Below are positions 41,861 through 53,620 of a DNA stretch of 64,000 bases, piece by piece. The stretch is from NCBI RefSeq assembly GCF_043290135.1, contig NW_027464588.1:2679501-2743500 (forward strand), written 5' to 3'. Under the pieces are notes generated by a model. That model did not search any database. It saw only the letters and a list, made by a program, of their open reading frames with translations, and had not been told where the DNA came from. The position numbers and the translations under genes were made by a program. Every line of letters starts with the position of its first letter. Position 1 is the stretch's first letter. The stretch comes from Rhipicephalus microplus (taxonomy: Eukaryota > Arthropoda > Arachnida > Ixodida > Ixodidae).

Positions 41861-44800
41861 ATGGCTTTTGCACCGAAACTTAGAGTGGCAACGTTAAATG
41901 TTTGAGGTCTTGCCGCCAAGCGGAAACAGAGCCAAGTCTACAGGCTGCTCGTGGATCAAGATCTGGATATACTAGCTGTACAAGAAACAAAAGTAGACGG
42001 TGAGGAGGAGACCCGGGGCATGGTGCTGAGGTTTACGGCGCGTTACTACGCAATTGTAACTCTAGCAATAGGCACTTCTGCAGGCTGTGTTTTGTTCATT
42101 AAGAAGTTACCGGGTCTGGTAGTGCAAGATATCTTCTCTTGCCCGTCTGGTAGATTGGTTTCCTGTGATTTTGTATTTAATGAATGTCAGTGGCGTATAG
42201 TGTGTATTTATGCACCAACCATTTGCGAGGAACGATGACTTTTTTTTTTCAAGCCTAAAGCAGCACTTCACTTTGGAAAGGAAATATGTATTACTTGGTG
42301 ATTTTAACTGCGTCCTCAATGGGCGAGATCGAGCAAACGGACGCGCCATTTACGATAAAAGTAGTAGGATGCTAGCGGACGTAGTTACTGAATTCGAGTT
42401 AGAAGACGTGGGCAGCTGTATGGAGGTAACGCGGGATGTGCGTTTCACACATTTTCAGAGGAATAGCCATGCGCGTCTTGATCGCATTTACGTGTCGCTT
42501 GAATCAATAGCCCACTATAAGACATATGCTGTCTACCCAATACGCTTCAGTGATCATTGTTTAGTTAAATGTGATATGGGAGAGAAAACAAAAGGTCGAA
42601 CTTTCTCATGGGAGCTGTGGAAGATGAATTCCACTTTGATCACTGACGAATATTTCGTACATCAGGTAATGAACTGTATCAATGAAATAAAAATGGACGA
42701 TGAAGTTAAACTTGCAGAAGAATGGGAAGAGTTCAAGCAACGAATAAAAATAAAGGCTATTGATCGTTCTTGCGCATTGAGTTATGAAAGGAAAAAGAAA
42801 GAAAAAGAACTCCGAAAGACTTTGGAAAGAATAATAGACTTGGAGTGCAAACACCCGGGAGAGTATAAAATTGACATACGCAATATTAAGCAGAAACTTG
42901 CTCTGTTTGACGAGGAACGTTACCGCGGTGCACTCGTCCGTGCTAGGGCTGAGGCTTTAGCGGCTGGAGAGACGCCAACCAAAAGAGCGTTAGGGGTGGA
43001 GAAAACGAACGCTCGACAGAATCATATCGAAAACATAGAGAAGGATGGTCACGAAGTAACCGATATGGACAGCATTTTATCCGTATTTTCAAGTCATTTT
43101 GAAAACCATTTTGCGTGTAGACAGGTAAACCTAGAAAGATTTAAGGAAGAATATTTAGGATGCATGCCGCAAGTGAGTGAGGAAGTGAAAAATGCTTTGG
43201 AATTATCTATATCTGCATCTGAAGTTGAACGGGCGATTGATAAGTTAAATCCGGGGAAATCTCCAGGACCATATAATCTTTGTGCCAAGTGGTACAAATG
43301 TTTTAAAAGTGAATTGTCTTCAATACTTGCGAGCATTTTTAATGAGGCATATCAGGAAAAGCAATTATCACCATCCTTTGGTGAATCGCGTACCGTTCTG
43401 ATTCGGAAAACAGACGAGGTTGAAAAGCTCGGGCACGTCACAGCGTATAGGCCAATCGCAGTGACAAACGTAGACTACAAAATATTAATGAAAATTTTGG
43501 CGGCTAGACTTCAGCCAGTAATAAAAGATATCGTCGGTCCACACCAAACGTGTGGAATTAAAGGTCGGTCTATAGCTACAAACGTTCATAAAATGCGATC
43601 CGTGCTCGAATGTGTTGACACCAGTCAAGCTCGTGTGGCCATTCTCCAGCTGGATCTGGAGAAAGCGTTTGATTGCGTTGCCCACGCTCTTTTGCTTGCA
43701 GTATTGAAGCACATTAATGCTGGTAAGATAATTATTGACGGAGTAGCCATGGCATATCGGAATGGTAGTACGAGACTAATTATCAACAAGACATTGGGCC
43801 CCCCCATTAGAATTGAGCGCTCAGTGCGTCAAGGTTGCCCTGTTAGTCCACTGTTGTTTTGCATCTATATTGAAACTTTATGTCGGTCTATATTGCAGAA
43901 TGACATCATTAATGGGTTTAGAGTACAATCTTCAGAGGTCAAACTACTAGAATATGCTGATGATGTTGCGATTTGTAGCACTTCCTATGAAGGTATTGAA
44001 GAATCAATCAGAGTTTCTAAATTTTTTGCCGAAGTTATAGGAAACCTCATAAACTGAGGGTAAATGCCTCTGCTTCTGGCATGGATATTGGCCTTCAACA
44101 CCAGAATTTTTCGCAGCCATTAAATGGACAAGAACGCCAGTTAAATATCTCGGAGTACCGCTCAAGTCATACAAAAGTACTGATGAATATTGGACACAGC
44201 AAACAAAAGAAATTAAAAAGAAAGCGAATAGGTGGAATGCAACTTATCTGTCCATGTTTGCTAGGGCTACTGCATGCAACTGGTTTTTTGTGTCTAAGCT
44301 GTGGTATGTGATGCAAGTGCTGTACTCTTCCTGGGTCAATGTGCAAAAATTACATCGGGTGTTTGCAATATATGTGTGGGGGTCTAACTGGGAAAGGTGC
44401 AGTCGCACGAATTTGTTTAGATGGGTGAAGTGTGGAGGCCTTGGGCTAGGACATCTGTTTATCAAACAGTTAGTAAATAGGTTTTTCTTTTTTCGTGAGA
44501 CAGGAGATCCTTTCCTACTAACAGTGTGTCAAACAAGACTAAGTAGACTCTTGCCCGAGTTTGTTGTGAGCACCCATGTTACCACAGGGGCTGTGCAAGG
44601 ATACATGAAGGAAGTTGTGGCCAGCGTGCGGATTTTGTGTGTTCATTTTTCAACTGACTACCTGTGGTCTGTGGGAAAGAAAAAACTGTACAAAGATTTA
44701 TGTGACACGATGCTCCCCATCCCACTGTACAGAGCCCTATATACATCACGCAAGAGTCAGAATGTACTTAAACGAGTTAAAAAAATGCCAGCAGCTCCGA

Positions 44801-45211
44801 GTGTGAAAACGTTCTTTTTCAAATTACACCTGGAACACTTCCTGTAAGAACCTTCCTAGAGGAACTGGGCTTTATATGCCTTGGGGATCTCACTGTCTAA
44901 TCTGTAAGTAACCGGAAAGTATTGACCATGTTTTCCTGCACTGTTGGGAAGAAGTTTATTTTTGGGACGTATTACAAAGGACAATCAAAAAAGAGTTCCC
45001 ATTAGACCCTCATGGGATCAGGTATTTGGCAATAGAGAATGAGGATGGATTACCTTTCGATTTTATCATGATGACTGCCTTGCACAGTATATGGCGCTCT
45101 AGAATGGCTGGATTTCATTGTGACCCAGACAGAAGACCAGCAAGAGAGTATTTTAAAGAAAGCATCTCAAGATTACTTGAGGTAGTAAGAACAGAGTACC
45201 TTTATGGGTAG
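41861..45211 (+). pseudogene. LINE ORF2 (endonuclease and reverse transcriptase), disrupted
   Basis: Starts at ATG 41861 (or 41840). Endonuclease motifs in order: LRVATLNV, a stop TGA at 41903-41905 where Arg or Trp is expected, LAVQETK, VCIYAPT, a frameshift in the T-run near 42240, LLGDFNCVL, ARLDRIYVS and FSDHCLVKCD. Reverse transcriptase: AYRPIAVTNVDYKILMK, QTCGIKGRSIATNV, LQLDLEKAFDCV, VRQGCPVSPLLF and the catalytic YADDV (about 43957). Further frameshifts occur near 44050 and 44830. The C-terminus has a CCHC-type finger (CLIC...HVFLHC near 44900) broken by a stop. The spacing and NVDYKIL/KGRSIATNV motifs favour the Tx1/L1 group over RTE. Confidence 0.85.
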
Positions 45212-45379
45212 AAAGGGTAGAAGCCTTACTGACCATGAAGGAATTCTAGGACGTGATGTGTTATAGTATTGCTTGACGGGCTTAGTTATTTTTAAGTTTT
45301 TTGTATTGTTCGTTGTGAATTGTAATATATTTATTTTAGCAACCCGTTTGTGAAGTTTACCGGAAATAAAGAAAAAAAA

Positions 45380-45472
45380 GGCAACTGTGGCGTAGTTGGT
45401 TAAAGCAACACATCAACTGGTGAGGTCGGTGGTTCAAGTCCCATTGCAGTTATCGATACTTTTTTTTTTGTT
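45380..45472 (+). repeat. tRNA-like target of the LINE, split by the insertion
   Basis: Joining 5' flank sequence to 45380 onward gives a tRNA-like unit: A box tggcgtagttgg, B box ggttcaagtcc, partial acceptor pairing (aactg/cagtt), total about 73 nt, and a T10 run (about 45461-45470) that could end Pol III transcription. The stems are imperfect, so it is either a decayed tRNA gene or a tRNA-derived SINE head. An anticodon could not be assigned. Confidence 0.6.
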
Positions 45473-47901
45473 CACGCATGTATTGTTTAAACATTTGCGC
45501 CTCCTCATCAGCCCGACTTGCTGCTGGTGGTGGCCCCGTCCACAGGCCCTTTAATATTGGATCTTCGATGACTCTTGCAGGATTGACTATATTTATTATG
45601 ATAAAGTGTTTTGCGAATTAGTGCTCTTAATAGGCGAGACACAAAAAACTCAAATGCAGCTGGCTGCATTGGTTTCTTCGGCACAGGGGTCAGGAATGTT
45701 GATTTCCACGGTTTATCAAAGTTTTGATGACAGAAAGGTGCACTGCAACGTAGTCTCGGCAACTTTTTTTATGTCGCTCAGTGTATCATCACCTGACGAG
45801 GTAACCGGCAGGCCGCTTTCTTTAAAAATACTGACGTGTCACCGCAATGTTCTAGGCGATCAGCACTTGATAAACAATGCCCAAGGGCAAGTGCCGACGG
45901 CGTTAGCCCATCTAACTACAAAACAGCTTGTCTGCCTTGCTCAATAACACACGTGGCCTGTGACAGCACGGGAGCATTCACGTAGCAACGAATGAGAATG
46001 GCCGCACGTGTTCGCACTTGACAAAACAGACGGCAAGGCAGTAGCTCTGGCCTTCGTAGATCACAGGCTTTGTAAGAATATCACAATAAAGTTGTTTCCA
46101 TCCACCGTATGAACACTTCGCCGACGCACTGGGGTTTCATGCATGTGCGTCCGGTCAGTCACACGTGAACTGTGCGAAAGCATTTATTTCATCGTCGACC
46201 TTGTCTTTCGCGACAAGCAAAACTCGGCAGCAAGAACGCTTTCACCTTTGACAACACCACGCTTGGCATTGCAATCTAGAAAATGCAGTACGTCCAACAA
46301 CTGTAATCCGCACTTCATACTGAGAAACTTTATGGGGCACACATTCAGATGAAGCTGCGGTGCAGTGGATGGCCGCGCTAGCTCCAACCACCAGGTTCAA
46401 CTAAGCATCCAGCAATCACATGAAGCAGCGACGACACTCCAGTCCTCCTTGGGAGTGGCCTAGGCCATGGCCACGATTGCATCGGAGTTTTCACCACCTA
46501 ACACATCGCAGGCGGCTCATAGAGAAATAAAAAAAGGTGAAGAGTGGACACTCCCATAGTCCCCAGCGGCCCAATCGACTCTTGCACACCTAGTGGTTGA
46601 TGAGAGCAAGTGGCGTGCGCTTCCGGTTTCGGTTTCACTGGCGCAAATTTTGAATTACTTTGCATAACCGACGTTTGGCTATGACGAAAGTTCATGATTT
46701 CAGACCACTATTCATCGCCCAAATGGATAGTTTTTGTAGGTCGTTTTGATTTAGCGATTCCCTGTTTTGTTTTGTTCAGTGGTTCGTGCGAATCGGTCGT
46801 GACAGTAATTTTTATTTCGATTAAGTTATAATAAAAAGAGATGCAGGTAATGATAATTCACTACGGTTTTATTCATCGCACTTGTGTGTTTTTCTTTTGG
46901 AACAAGTGATCAATGTATATATCAGTCAAAGAAACAGAGCATCCGCAATGTTTTATTCAAAGGCAAGGTAGAGTATGAGAATATAAAAAGCACAATATGA
47001 CAAAGGTAGACAACAAATGCATCTCGCCTTACAAATAAATTGTAACAAATATTGTAACAAATACATAGAGAACACAGACAACGCACACATCGCTAGAGTT
47101 GGCAGAAGCCAAGAAGCTGGTGAAGTATGACACACCGGGCCAGTGGGTAAGTAAGGATCTATGGCAAAAACACAGCGCACAATGATGATGAAGAAGGAAG
47201 AAGTGACATATACACAGCAATGAAGTCGCGAATCACGCCTGGGCTTAACCGAAATAATGCATAGAAAAAAAGAGCGCACAGAAACCACACGACACAATAT
47301 AGCAGAAAGGCAAAGGTGCAGTGTGCTGGCTGTGCTTAAGAACAGCTAGTCCAAAATGAAAAAAAGCAGACTTGATGCCTGCTTGTCCTCAGAAAGGTAG
47401 GGCTTTGCAGCTTGCTCACTACGTGAAAGACAAACTTTATGCTACAACACTGGCAGGTCTTGTGGCTTTTGTTATGCGTCGCCTTCATCAAAAACTAAAG
47501 ATCCCAAGTGATTTGCGTCTGGGTGTTGCTGTGACGCTTGCGAGCTAAAATAGATTGTAGTCATCACTTTATCCAGAATTGTGGACTTTAATTGGTGCTA
47601 CGAGAGCGGTATTACAGGGCTAATAAATAGCAGAAGGAAACCACTTTGGCTCATTATTTTTCACAAAGGCTCTACATCGTACGTTATCACTCACAAGCTA
47701 TATAAAAATAAAATGGCAGCGTCCGCAGCCCCATCAAACGCTACAAGTTTGGGTATTCTTTTGAAAATTTTGATGGGCAAGATGAGGAGGTTGATGAGAA
47801 GCTACAATACGAAAAGCGTGATAACATGAACCGTGCCCACTTCATACTGTGTTCCTTACCCGCTCGAAGACATTTCAACAAGCGGTTTTGTTATCGATAT
47901 A
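45473..47901. other. Intergenic, no gene securely recognised
   Basis: Minus-strand fragments such as LPVTSSGDDTLSDIKK (near 45790) and SMKCGLQLLDVLHFLDC (near 46300) look like old coding debris but match nothing I can name. The small insertion at 46518 lies here. Confidence 0.35.
46518..46554 (+). repeat. CATAGAG-type short repeat, longer variant
   Basis: Begins CATAGAGAAATAAA with A-run and GG like the micro-insertions, then continues agagtggacactcc. The inverse of 51199-51232 shares both ends (CATAGAGAAA ... AGAGcGGACACTCC). No flanking duplication was found. Confidence 0.45.
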
Positions 47902-48233
47902 TTACTTGAGCTGGAGAGATAAAGCATACACAGTGACCAAGCGACCCACAGTAAAGTGTACAGTTCGCCCGTATTTGCTACAAAAAATACAGACAGGATA
48001 CCCAACATTCTTTTTAAGGTTATGCAAATCACTTCGAGCGAATACACAGTGTTCGTACTCCTCATAGCGGGTAACCAAAACAATGTATGCAACGAATGAG
48101 TGGTTAGTTTGGTGAGGCTGTCTCCGCAGTCTTTTGATAGTTTTCCGCTGTGCTGCTACTTTGGCTTGCAGATGTTTAATGGTTTGCTTGTACTTCATTG
48201 ATGGAGACATTGTCGCTGGCACACAGGAACGCA
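47902..48233 (-). other. THAP gene exon 3 (coiled coil)
   Basis: The acceptor tttattgcag precedes it and the phase fits exon 2. The coiled coil is about 25 residues. The frame ends at a stop at 47902. Confidence 0.6.
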
Positions 48234-49937
48234 CTGCAATAAACAAAAAAATGGATGTAAAAGCGAAGAACAACTAATCCCATACGAGCACTTTCCTCGC
48301 TCTTTCAGACCCAAGGTGCACAACTTTCTGTGGTGCAAAGTTTTCGATTCCACTACCTAAAAACAAACCACTCACAATGTTGACAATGCACAAAAAAATG
48401 AAAATCACTGAGAGCCCACCCCTACATTTTGTAAGTGCACACGTATTGTCCTTTTGAGGATAGTTTCCTCAGAATGTCCTAAACATAAAATAGCACATTA
48501 AAAACTGCTGCAATAAAAGCATAGTCACCATTATCTCTAAGGCACTCAGGCGTGGAGCTGTTGGCGGAGACGTCTTCTGGAGGGTCTTGTGAAGCTTGTT
48601 CAGTGCCTCGGACAGTGCTGTCGGAACAATCTTGCGAGCGGCCTGCGGAAGTCTCTATATCAATCCACTCTGGTGTTGAAGTGAACATACAACTTACCGG
48701 CCACACAGGTTCCTTTTGTGACAGCTGAACGACTGGTTAAGGTTTTCTCCGGCAAGACGAAATCAGCAAAAATTCTTTCACCCGCTACAAGGGAGCTGCC
48801 ACCTGCAGAGGTTTGGTCAACAGTCAATTTGGGTAAAAAAAAAAAAGAAATCGCGACACTGAACGCACCCTGTTCATCGGGGCACCTCAATGTGTGGGAG
48901 CCGCTTTTTGAAGCCTCTACCGCAGGTCCTGAAGAAATGAAATTACGACAATGTGTCAGTAAGAGGCTTAAAATAACACAAACTGAAGCTCATCCGCACC
49001 TTGCAGTGCAGCTTCTGCAGCCATGTCACAGTCACTACTTGAAGCGACGCTCAGAGAACCTGCATATATGTGCAGTTGGTACAAGTTACAAAGCTTGTAG
49101 CATGGGGAAACTTAAACAGCTCTTTCAAACGCATAAATTGGTCGAACGTGGAAGAAAAGAGACGGCACCAACTAGGAAACAAGTAATTTGTGATTTTTGG
49201 AATTATCAACAGTGGCAGCTTTCACTGATGAAAGGTATACGTACATGTGCACTCAGGCTTGAAAATAACGTGAAATAGCCCTTTAAAGTCTTTCAAAACA
49301 AGTTGCGCAGGTTCAGAGCATCAAAACATGACAGAAATGTAAAGCTGCTGTTAGGAAGGTAATAGCCCACAATTCACAGAATTTAAGACTTTCCAAGTGT
49401 TACTTCTGTAGTGAGGTTTCTCCATCGGCTACAAAGATCTTCACGGTTAACTGTCGCCACTGATTCAATACAAGTGGCTGCTATTGCACATATTTGAGTT
49501 TCAGTCAATCACTTACATGGTGCAGCTGGTTGCACACTGGGAACAGCCATTCTTGTAAGCCTTGTGTGCCCAGGGTCCATGAAACTTTGAGCAGTAAAAT
49601 GGTCGCTACAAACCCTGTACGTTGCGTACAATAGGCTGGCCGGCTTTCTCAGGAGATCATCGCGTCCAGCATACTGCATCCATGCTTTCATCCTGCATTG
49701 GCAATGAACTATCAGCTGAAAGGGGAAGTGCTTGAATAGTGATTTTTTATTGTTACCTTCACTTAGCAAGTACTAACAGTAAGCCTACAGACATGCAAAC
49801 CATACAAAAGCTTTAACACACCTGCCGTCCCGTGGTACGCGGAAGAAACTCGTCCCAGGCTTCTTGTGGGTTCTGCCATTGTTGAAGCACCACGATACAC
49901 AGCAGTAGCTGCCGGAGCTTGGACCGCCGGACGGCAT
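47902..49937 (-). CDS. THAP-domain protein (3 exons)
   Basis: The coding join is 49937-49822, 49692-49517, 48233-47902 (624 nt, 207 aa plus stop; all phases agree). Exons 1-2 encode a THAP zinc-binding DNA-binding domain: CCVSWC, THKKPGTSFFRVPRDGR, MKAWMQYAGRDDLL and YRVCSDHF (C2CH), then the conserved AVPSV. Exon 3 begins with a basic coiled-coil segment (YKQTIKHLQAKVAAQRKTIKRLRRQ), common after THAP domains, then a cysteine-containing tail. Splice sites: cag|gtgtg / atgcag|G, CAT|gtaagt / ttgcag|TG. THAP proteins are nuclear sequence-specific DNA binders; many in ticks derive from P-element transposases. Exon 3 is less certain than exons 1-2. Confidence 0.75.
49517..49692 (-). other. THAP gene exon 2
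   Basis: Encodes the tryptophan (KAW), CSDHF ligands and AVPSV. Ends at gtaagt. Confidence 0.82.
49822..49937 (-). other. THAP gene exon 1
   Basis: Starts at ATG 49937 (atgccgtcc) and encodes the first CxxxC-type ligand pair and FFRVPRDG. Ends with donor gtgtgt. Confidence 0.8.
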
Positions 49938-51198
49938 GGCGTCAGCGCGGTCTGAAAATGTTAGTAAGTAGATGCTTCGCTGTCAAATTACGAAAAAGAT
50001 ATGTGCACGTCATAAGTGTACCAGCAAACCCCTTTGAATGATTAGCTAATCGATGCACAATACAAAACCAGTGATACATCTCTGACCCATAAAACTCTGA
50101 CTTACAAAGATATACGTCAAGACCACGAACAAAGATCAGAAGTTTCCAGGCTGCTATCCCTTGTAATGCAATGGTATCGCGGCCTGGAAACTTTAGAACA
50201 CCTTCGTGCGTACGCAGTATCAGCAGTACATTGGGAAGAAAAATCGTAGTTGAAATTTGTGCGGTAAAATCATATAGGAAACGTAAAAAAAAAATTTGTG
50301 GGCAGCTTGCACCAGTGGCACAAGGCTAGCGAAGAAACGAAGATGATGGCCACTTGGCTAGTCCAGATTTGCCTCCGGCACACCAAGAATTATTCGTGTT
50401 CCGAGCCTTCGGGAAACGCGTCGTGAAGCATGCGAGGCCCAGCGAACTATTCTCAATATTTTGTACCGAGCCACCGAGCCTATGACCTAGCTGCCCAGCT
50501 ATGCTCAGCGCACAGACGCTCGCGTCCGTGGCAGACGCAGCACGCGTCGCCTCGGCTTGACGCCGTGCCGCCTTTGCTATACTGCATACGTTGCACAATG
50601 TTCCCGTCTAGCCGCCGCATAGAGCCACAAACTTTCTTTTTAGCGAACCTCCCAGTCCTTACAAGCTTCAGAAAAAGGTCACAACTGCGTGAATGAGACG
50701 CAACGTAAGAAACAAACTCGCACACACGAAGCGCAGCGTGTGTGTGTGCATCTTTCTATGTTTGTTGCATGGTGTCTTATTCGCGCATGTGTAATCGTTT
50801 TCTGAAAAAAATGACCCAACAAGACCAACAACATGTTATTCAACAAGCTTCGCTTGAAAACGTGCCTCACCTGTTATTTCACGCACGAAAACGCCGACGC
50901 AGCCGACGTTGACGAAAGCGACGAAAGCTTCTCGCTGTCAGTCATGCATGTGCTTGTCGCTGGGTAGATGGTGTTTATGACAGTACGGCTGAAGAAAAAT
51001 AATCGCGTAAGGTGTGTTGAATAAATCGTTTTTATGTATAAAGAACATACCAAATTTGGGCGTGTAATTATTAATTTGTGAAAACAATTTTGTTGCATTG
51101 ATTATAACTGTGTTTTTTTGCGCTTGCGCCCTCTAAAGTTTGGTGGGAGCACTAGTTCGTTACGTAGTCGTGACGCACTTCCTAAGGCCAGGTTTTGC

Positions 51199-51232
51199 GG
51201 AGTGTCCGCTCTTGTCTTCTTCTTTCTCTATG
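51199..51232 (-). repeat. CATAGAG-type short repeat, inverse orientation
   Basis: On the minus strand it reads CATAGAGAAAG ... AGAGCGGACACTCC and matches both ends of the copy at 46518-46554 with a shorter middle. Confidence 0.4.
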
Positions 51233-51963
51233 GGCGGCTATTATCTCGCAGTGTTTACCTTTCGCAGCTGCAGCGCCCATGGCGCCCCCTGTATTTAAAA
51301 TACTTGTAATATGTATTTAAATAACAAACCTAGGCTAATTGACTCGTTAAACACCTTCTTAGTAAAATTTTTGTAGGTTTAACGCATTACGCACGAATAA
51401 TTTACACATTTAGCTAGCTTTAGGTAATAATTTTTAAAGTGACGTCACTTTCGTGCGGCGCAGGGGCCAGTTCTGTGTGGGGCTGGCTGCTGCGCCGCGC
51501 TGCCTATTTAAAAAGACTCACAGGACACATTTAAAACAGTAAACCAGAGCTGGGCCAAGTCAACTACCCTTCGCTGGGAAGGTTGAAGCGTAAGTTGGAC
51601 ACTAAACAAACACTAGACAAACACAAGAAATTGCTGTAGCGTCATTGTAGCTTTCTGTAGCTTCGAGATTCCTGTGTCTTGCGTTTTTCTTTTTTTTTTG
51701 GAAGGGGGGGGTCATGCATCATCTTTGTACCTCATGCACGTGCTCAACTTAATAATAAGCATATGGTTGCTAGTTCATCATATAAAAATACAAAAACAAT
51801 GGGGTACATGAGCAGAAAGTTTGTGCTAATGCTAGGCCAGACGCAACCCTCGAGGTCTAGGCCCAGTGTTCTCAGGACTCTATTATACTAAAGCACTAGA
51901 AGGGTAGTCCGAGTCATGCGCGACTGGAAATTGCCTGCACGCAGGATCCTGTGAATAAAGACT

Positions 51964-51978
51964 TCTCTCTCTCTCTCC
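51964..51978. repeat. (CT)n microsatellite
   Basis: Seven CT units follow the sequence gtgaataaagactt. This poly(A)-signal-plus-simple-repeat ending suggests a 5'-truncated retroelement. Confidence 0.6.
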
Positions 51979-53368
51979 ACAAATTATGCACAAGAGGCTA
52001 AATTTAATTTTCAGGCTTCTATAAGTAGATAATTATCACTGTCAAACACGTATATGTAGTGCCCCTAATGTATGTCTCACTCTGTGGTTTTAAACGAAAT
52101 TACAAAACTTCTCCGTTAGCTTTCTAGTAAAGAAAGGGTGTTACAGACCACACGCATCAAGAATATTTGATCATGCCTCTGTTATTCTTACTATGATGCA
52201 AACCTTCTATGCATTGCATAACTCATCTACAATGTCTTCCAATTTATTTATTCAATTTTCATTGTGCACTACTCTGGCCATCCATGAACTTTCTTGCCGC
52301 ATGCTCAGTGCAGTGAACCTTCATTAATATAACGTTGAACCTGCAACACTGCATCAGGACGTGTGCACTTGTAGTGAAGAAAAACAATCGGACAGCGTAC
52401 ATCACATTTCTCTACTGACTCAATTCTTTGCTCTCCTCGCCCTTCCCTTCCCCACATAAAGTAATTGAGTAGGCAAGGGGATAACCGGTTAGGAGAGGAA
52501 AATTGCTAAGTCTTCTTTGCTTTGTTTGTTGGCCGCCATCACAACTGCAATTTTTCTCAAATGTTGTGTGTTACTGCGCTAAGATTATGCTCTAAGACCT
52601 TAATGCCTGATGTGCTTACCACCAGGACTACGATGTCATATATACACCTCACTGCAATTTGTACCTCGATTTTAAATTTGGTGAGCCACCTTCATTAACA
52701 TCCACCATAATGTAGATGGAGTCTACAACAAGGTATTCAACATGTTTCAAGTGGTGCAATATCTTCTTGGTTGTGAATACAGTAAACGCAGCTTTGTACT
52801 ACTTGAGGCAGCTGGCTAGTGAATTACATTCCCTCAGAAAATTAATATTGCCTGTTCCAAACCCATTCCAATTCACTGTCATTACAGCCCTCAATAAAAG
52901 CCACATTTAGTTTCACGTACGTAGAGGCTTTGTGTGCCGTAGAGCTTCTACGCGTAAGCAGTGCCTATGCGCAAAACAAAGCAGCCGTGTGCTGGTCTCA
53001 TGGACGTACATGACATTCGATTCTTTGCATGCGTTTCTTGCACACATAGACAGCTTCGTGCGGGTGCGTAAACAGGATCCCATGTCCAGCGCTTGCTTGC
53101 ATCGAAACACGGCAACAGGATGACTAGAGTGGTGCCATGCCTTCGCTATGGTACCTGCTATGCAATGTGAAGAAATGCAACCCTTTCCAGGAAAACACCA
53201 AGCACACAGTGTGGTAACATAGTGTACAACGCAAAATGCACACTAAATTGGTCTGTACAAAGTTTTATTTGCCTTGGTGGCACTTCCTGGGTCCGGAACC
53301 GACAAGGAGTACTCGGAACAAGACCAGCAGCTCAAAGAAATTTTGACGATTGAGTAAGAGAACGGATT

Positions 53369-53620
53369 TTAAATAAGAATCTTCAAGACGGCACCATTGG
53401 GCCCTGGCAGTCGAAGCAGATTAATCGTCAATAAAAGGTTTTGAGCAGATGGAGCTACGCGATAGCTCTCACCGTGCTTCACGCTTGTGTAGCTAAAAGC
53501 ATTTTTCATGTCGTGCACGTAATGTACATGAACTTTACACGTTTTCGTACCTGAAAGTCCTACATACGTGAAACTAAAACTGTCTAAAGATGCATGATGC
53601 AACTCCAAAACTAAGCTAGT
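53369..53620 (-). CDS. Unrecognised 3' exon or gene fragment
   Basis: A minus-strand open frame ends at 53369 with a good-looking protein tail (LELHHASLDSFSFTYVGL ... HDMKNAFSYTSVKHGESY ... LLLTINLLRLPGPNGAVLK). A poly(A) signal AATAAA lies 100 nt downstream (53269-53264), as expected for a terminal exon. A weak acceptor (ttgactag) is at 53616. I do not recognise the family. No upstream exon with matching features was found before UFL1. It may be a pseudogene, an exon of a nested gene or part of a mobile element. Confidence 0.4.
   Translation of the reverse strand, partial: TSLVLELHHASLDSFSFTYVGLSGTKTCKVHVHYVHDMKNAFSYTSVKHGESYRVAPSAQNLLLTINLLRLPGPNGAVLKILI

Larger units (their letters stand above)
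40561..45379 (+). mobile_element. Full-length Tx1/L1-type LINE inserted in a tRNA-like sequence
   Basis: Bounded by the exact 18-bp duplication ggcaactgtggcgtagtt (40543-40560 and 45380-45397). The 3' end is ggaaataaagaaaaaaaa. It has two ORFs in the L1/Tx1 order: ORF1 with CCHC knuckles, and ORF2 with APE endonuclease, reverse transcriptase and a C-terminal CCHC finger. Several frameshifts and stops show it is now dead. The target lies inside the A-box region of a tRNA-like sequence (see 45380), as in sequence-specific Tx1 lineages. Confidence 0.87.
49938..53368. other. No gene recognised; CpG-richer tract and CT repeat
   Basis: 50430-50620 is relatively CpG-rich and could hold the THAP gene promoter or 5' exon. 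An aataaag signal followed by a (CT)n run (about 51955-51978) looks like a retroelement 3' end. The inverted CATAGAG-type copy is at 51199-51232. No coding motifs otherwise. Confidence 0.35.

Noticed and set aside
48479..48890. Extra minus-strand exons in the THAP gene intron
   Set aside because: The only donor/acceptor pair visible would leave a 28-nt intron, too short, and phases already fit without them.
48718..49278. 186-codon plus-strand ORF
   Set aside because: No motif recognised. It lies in the THAP gene intron on the opposite strand and is probably chance or old repeat, though it is long enough to check against databases.
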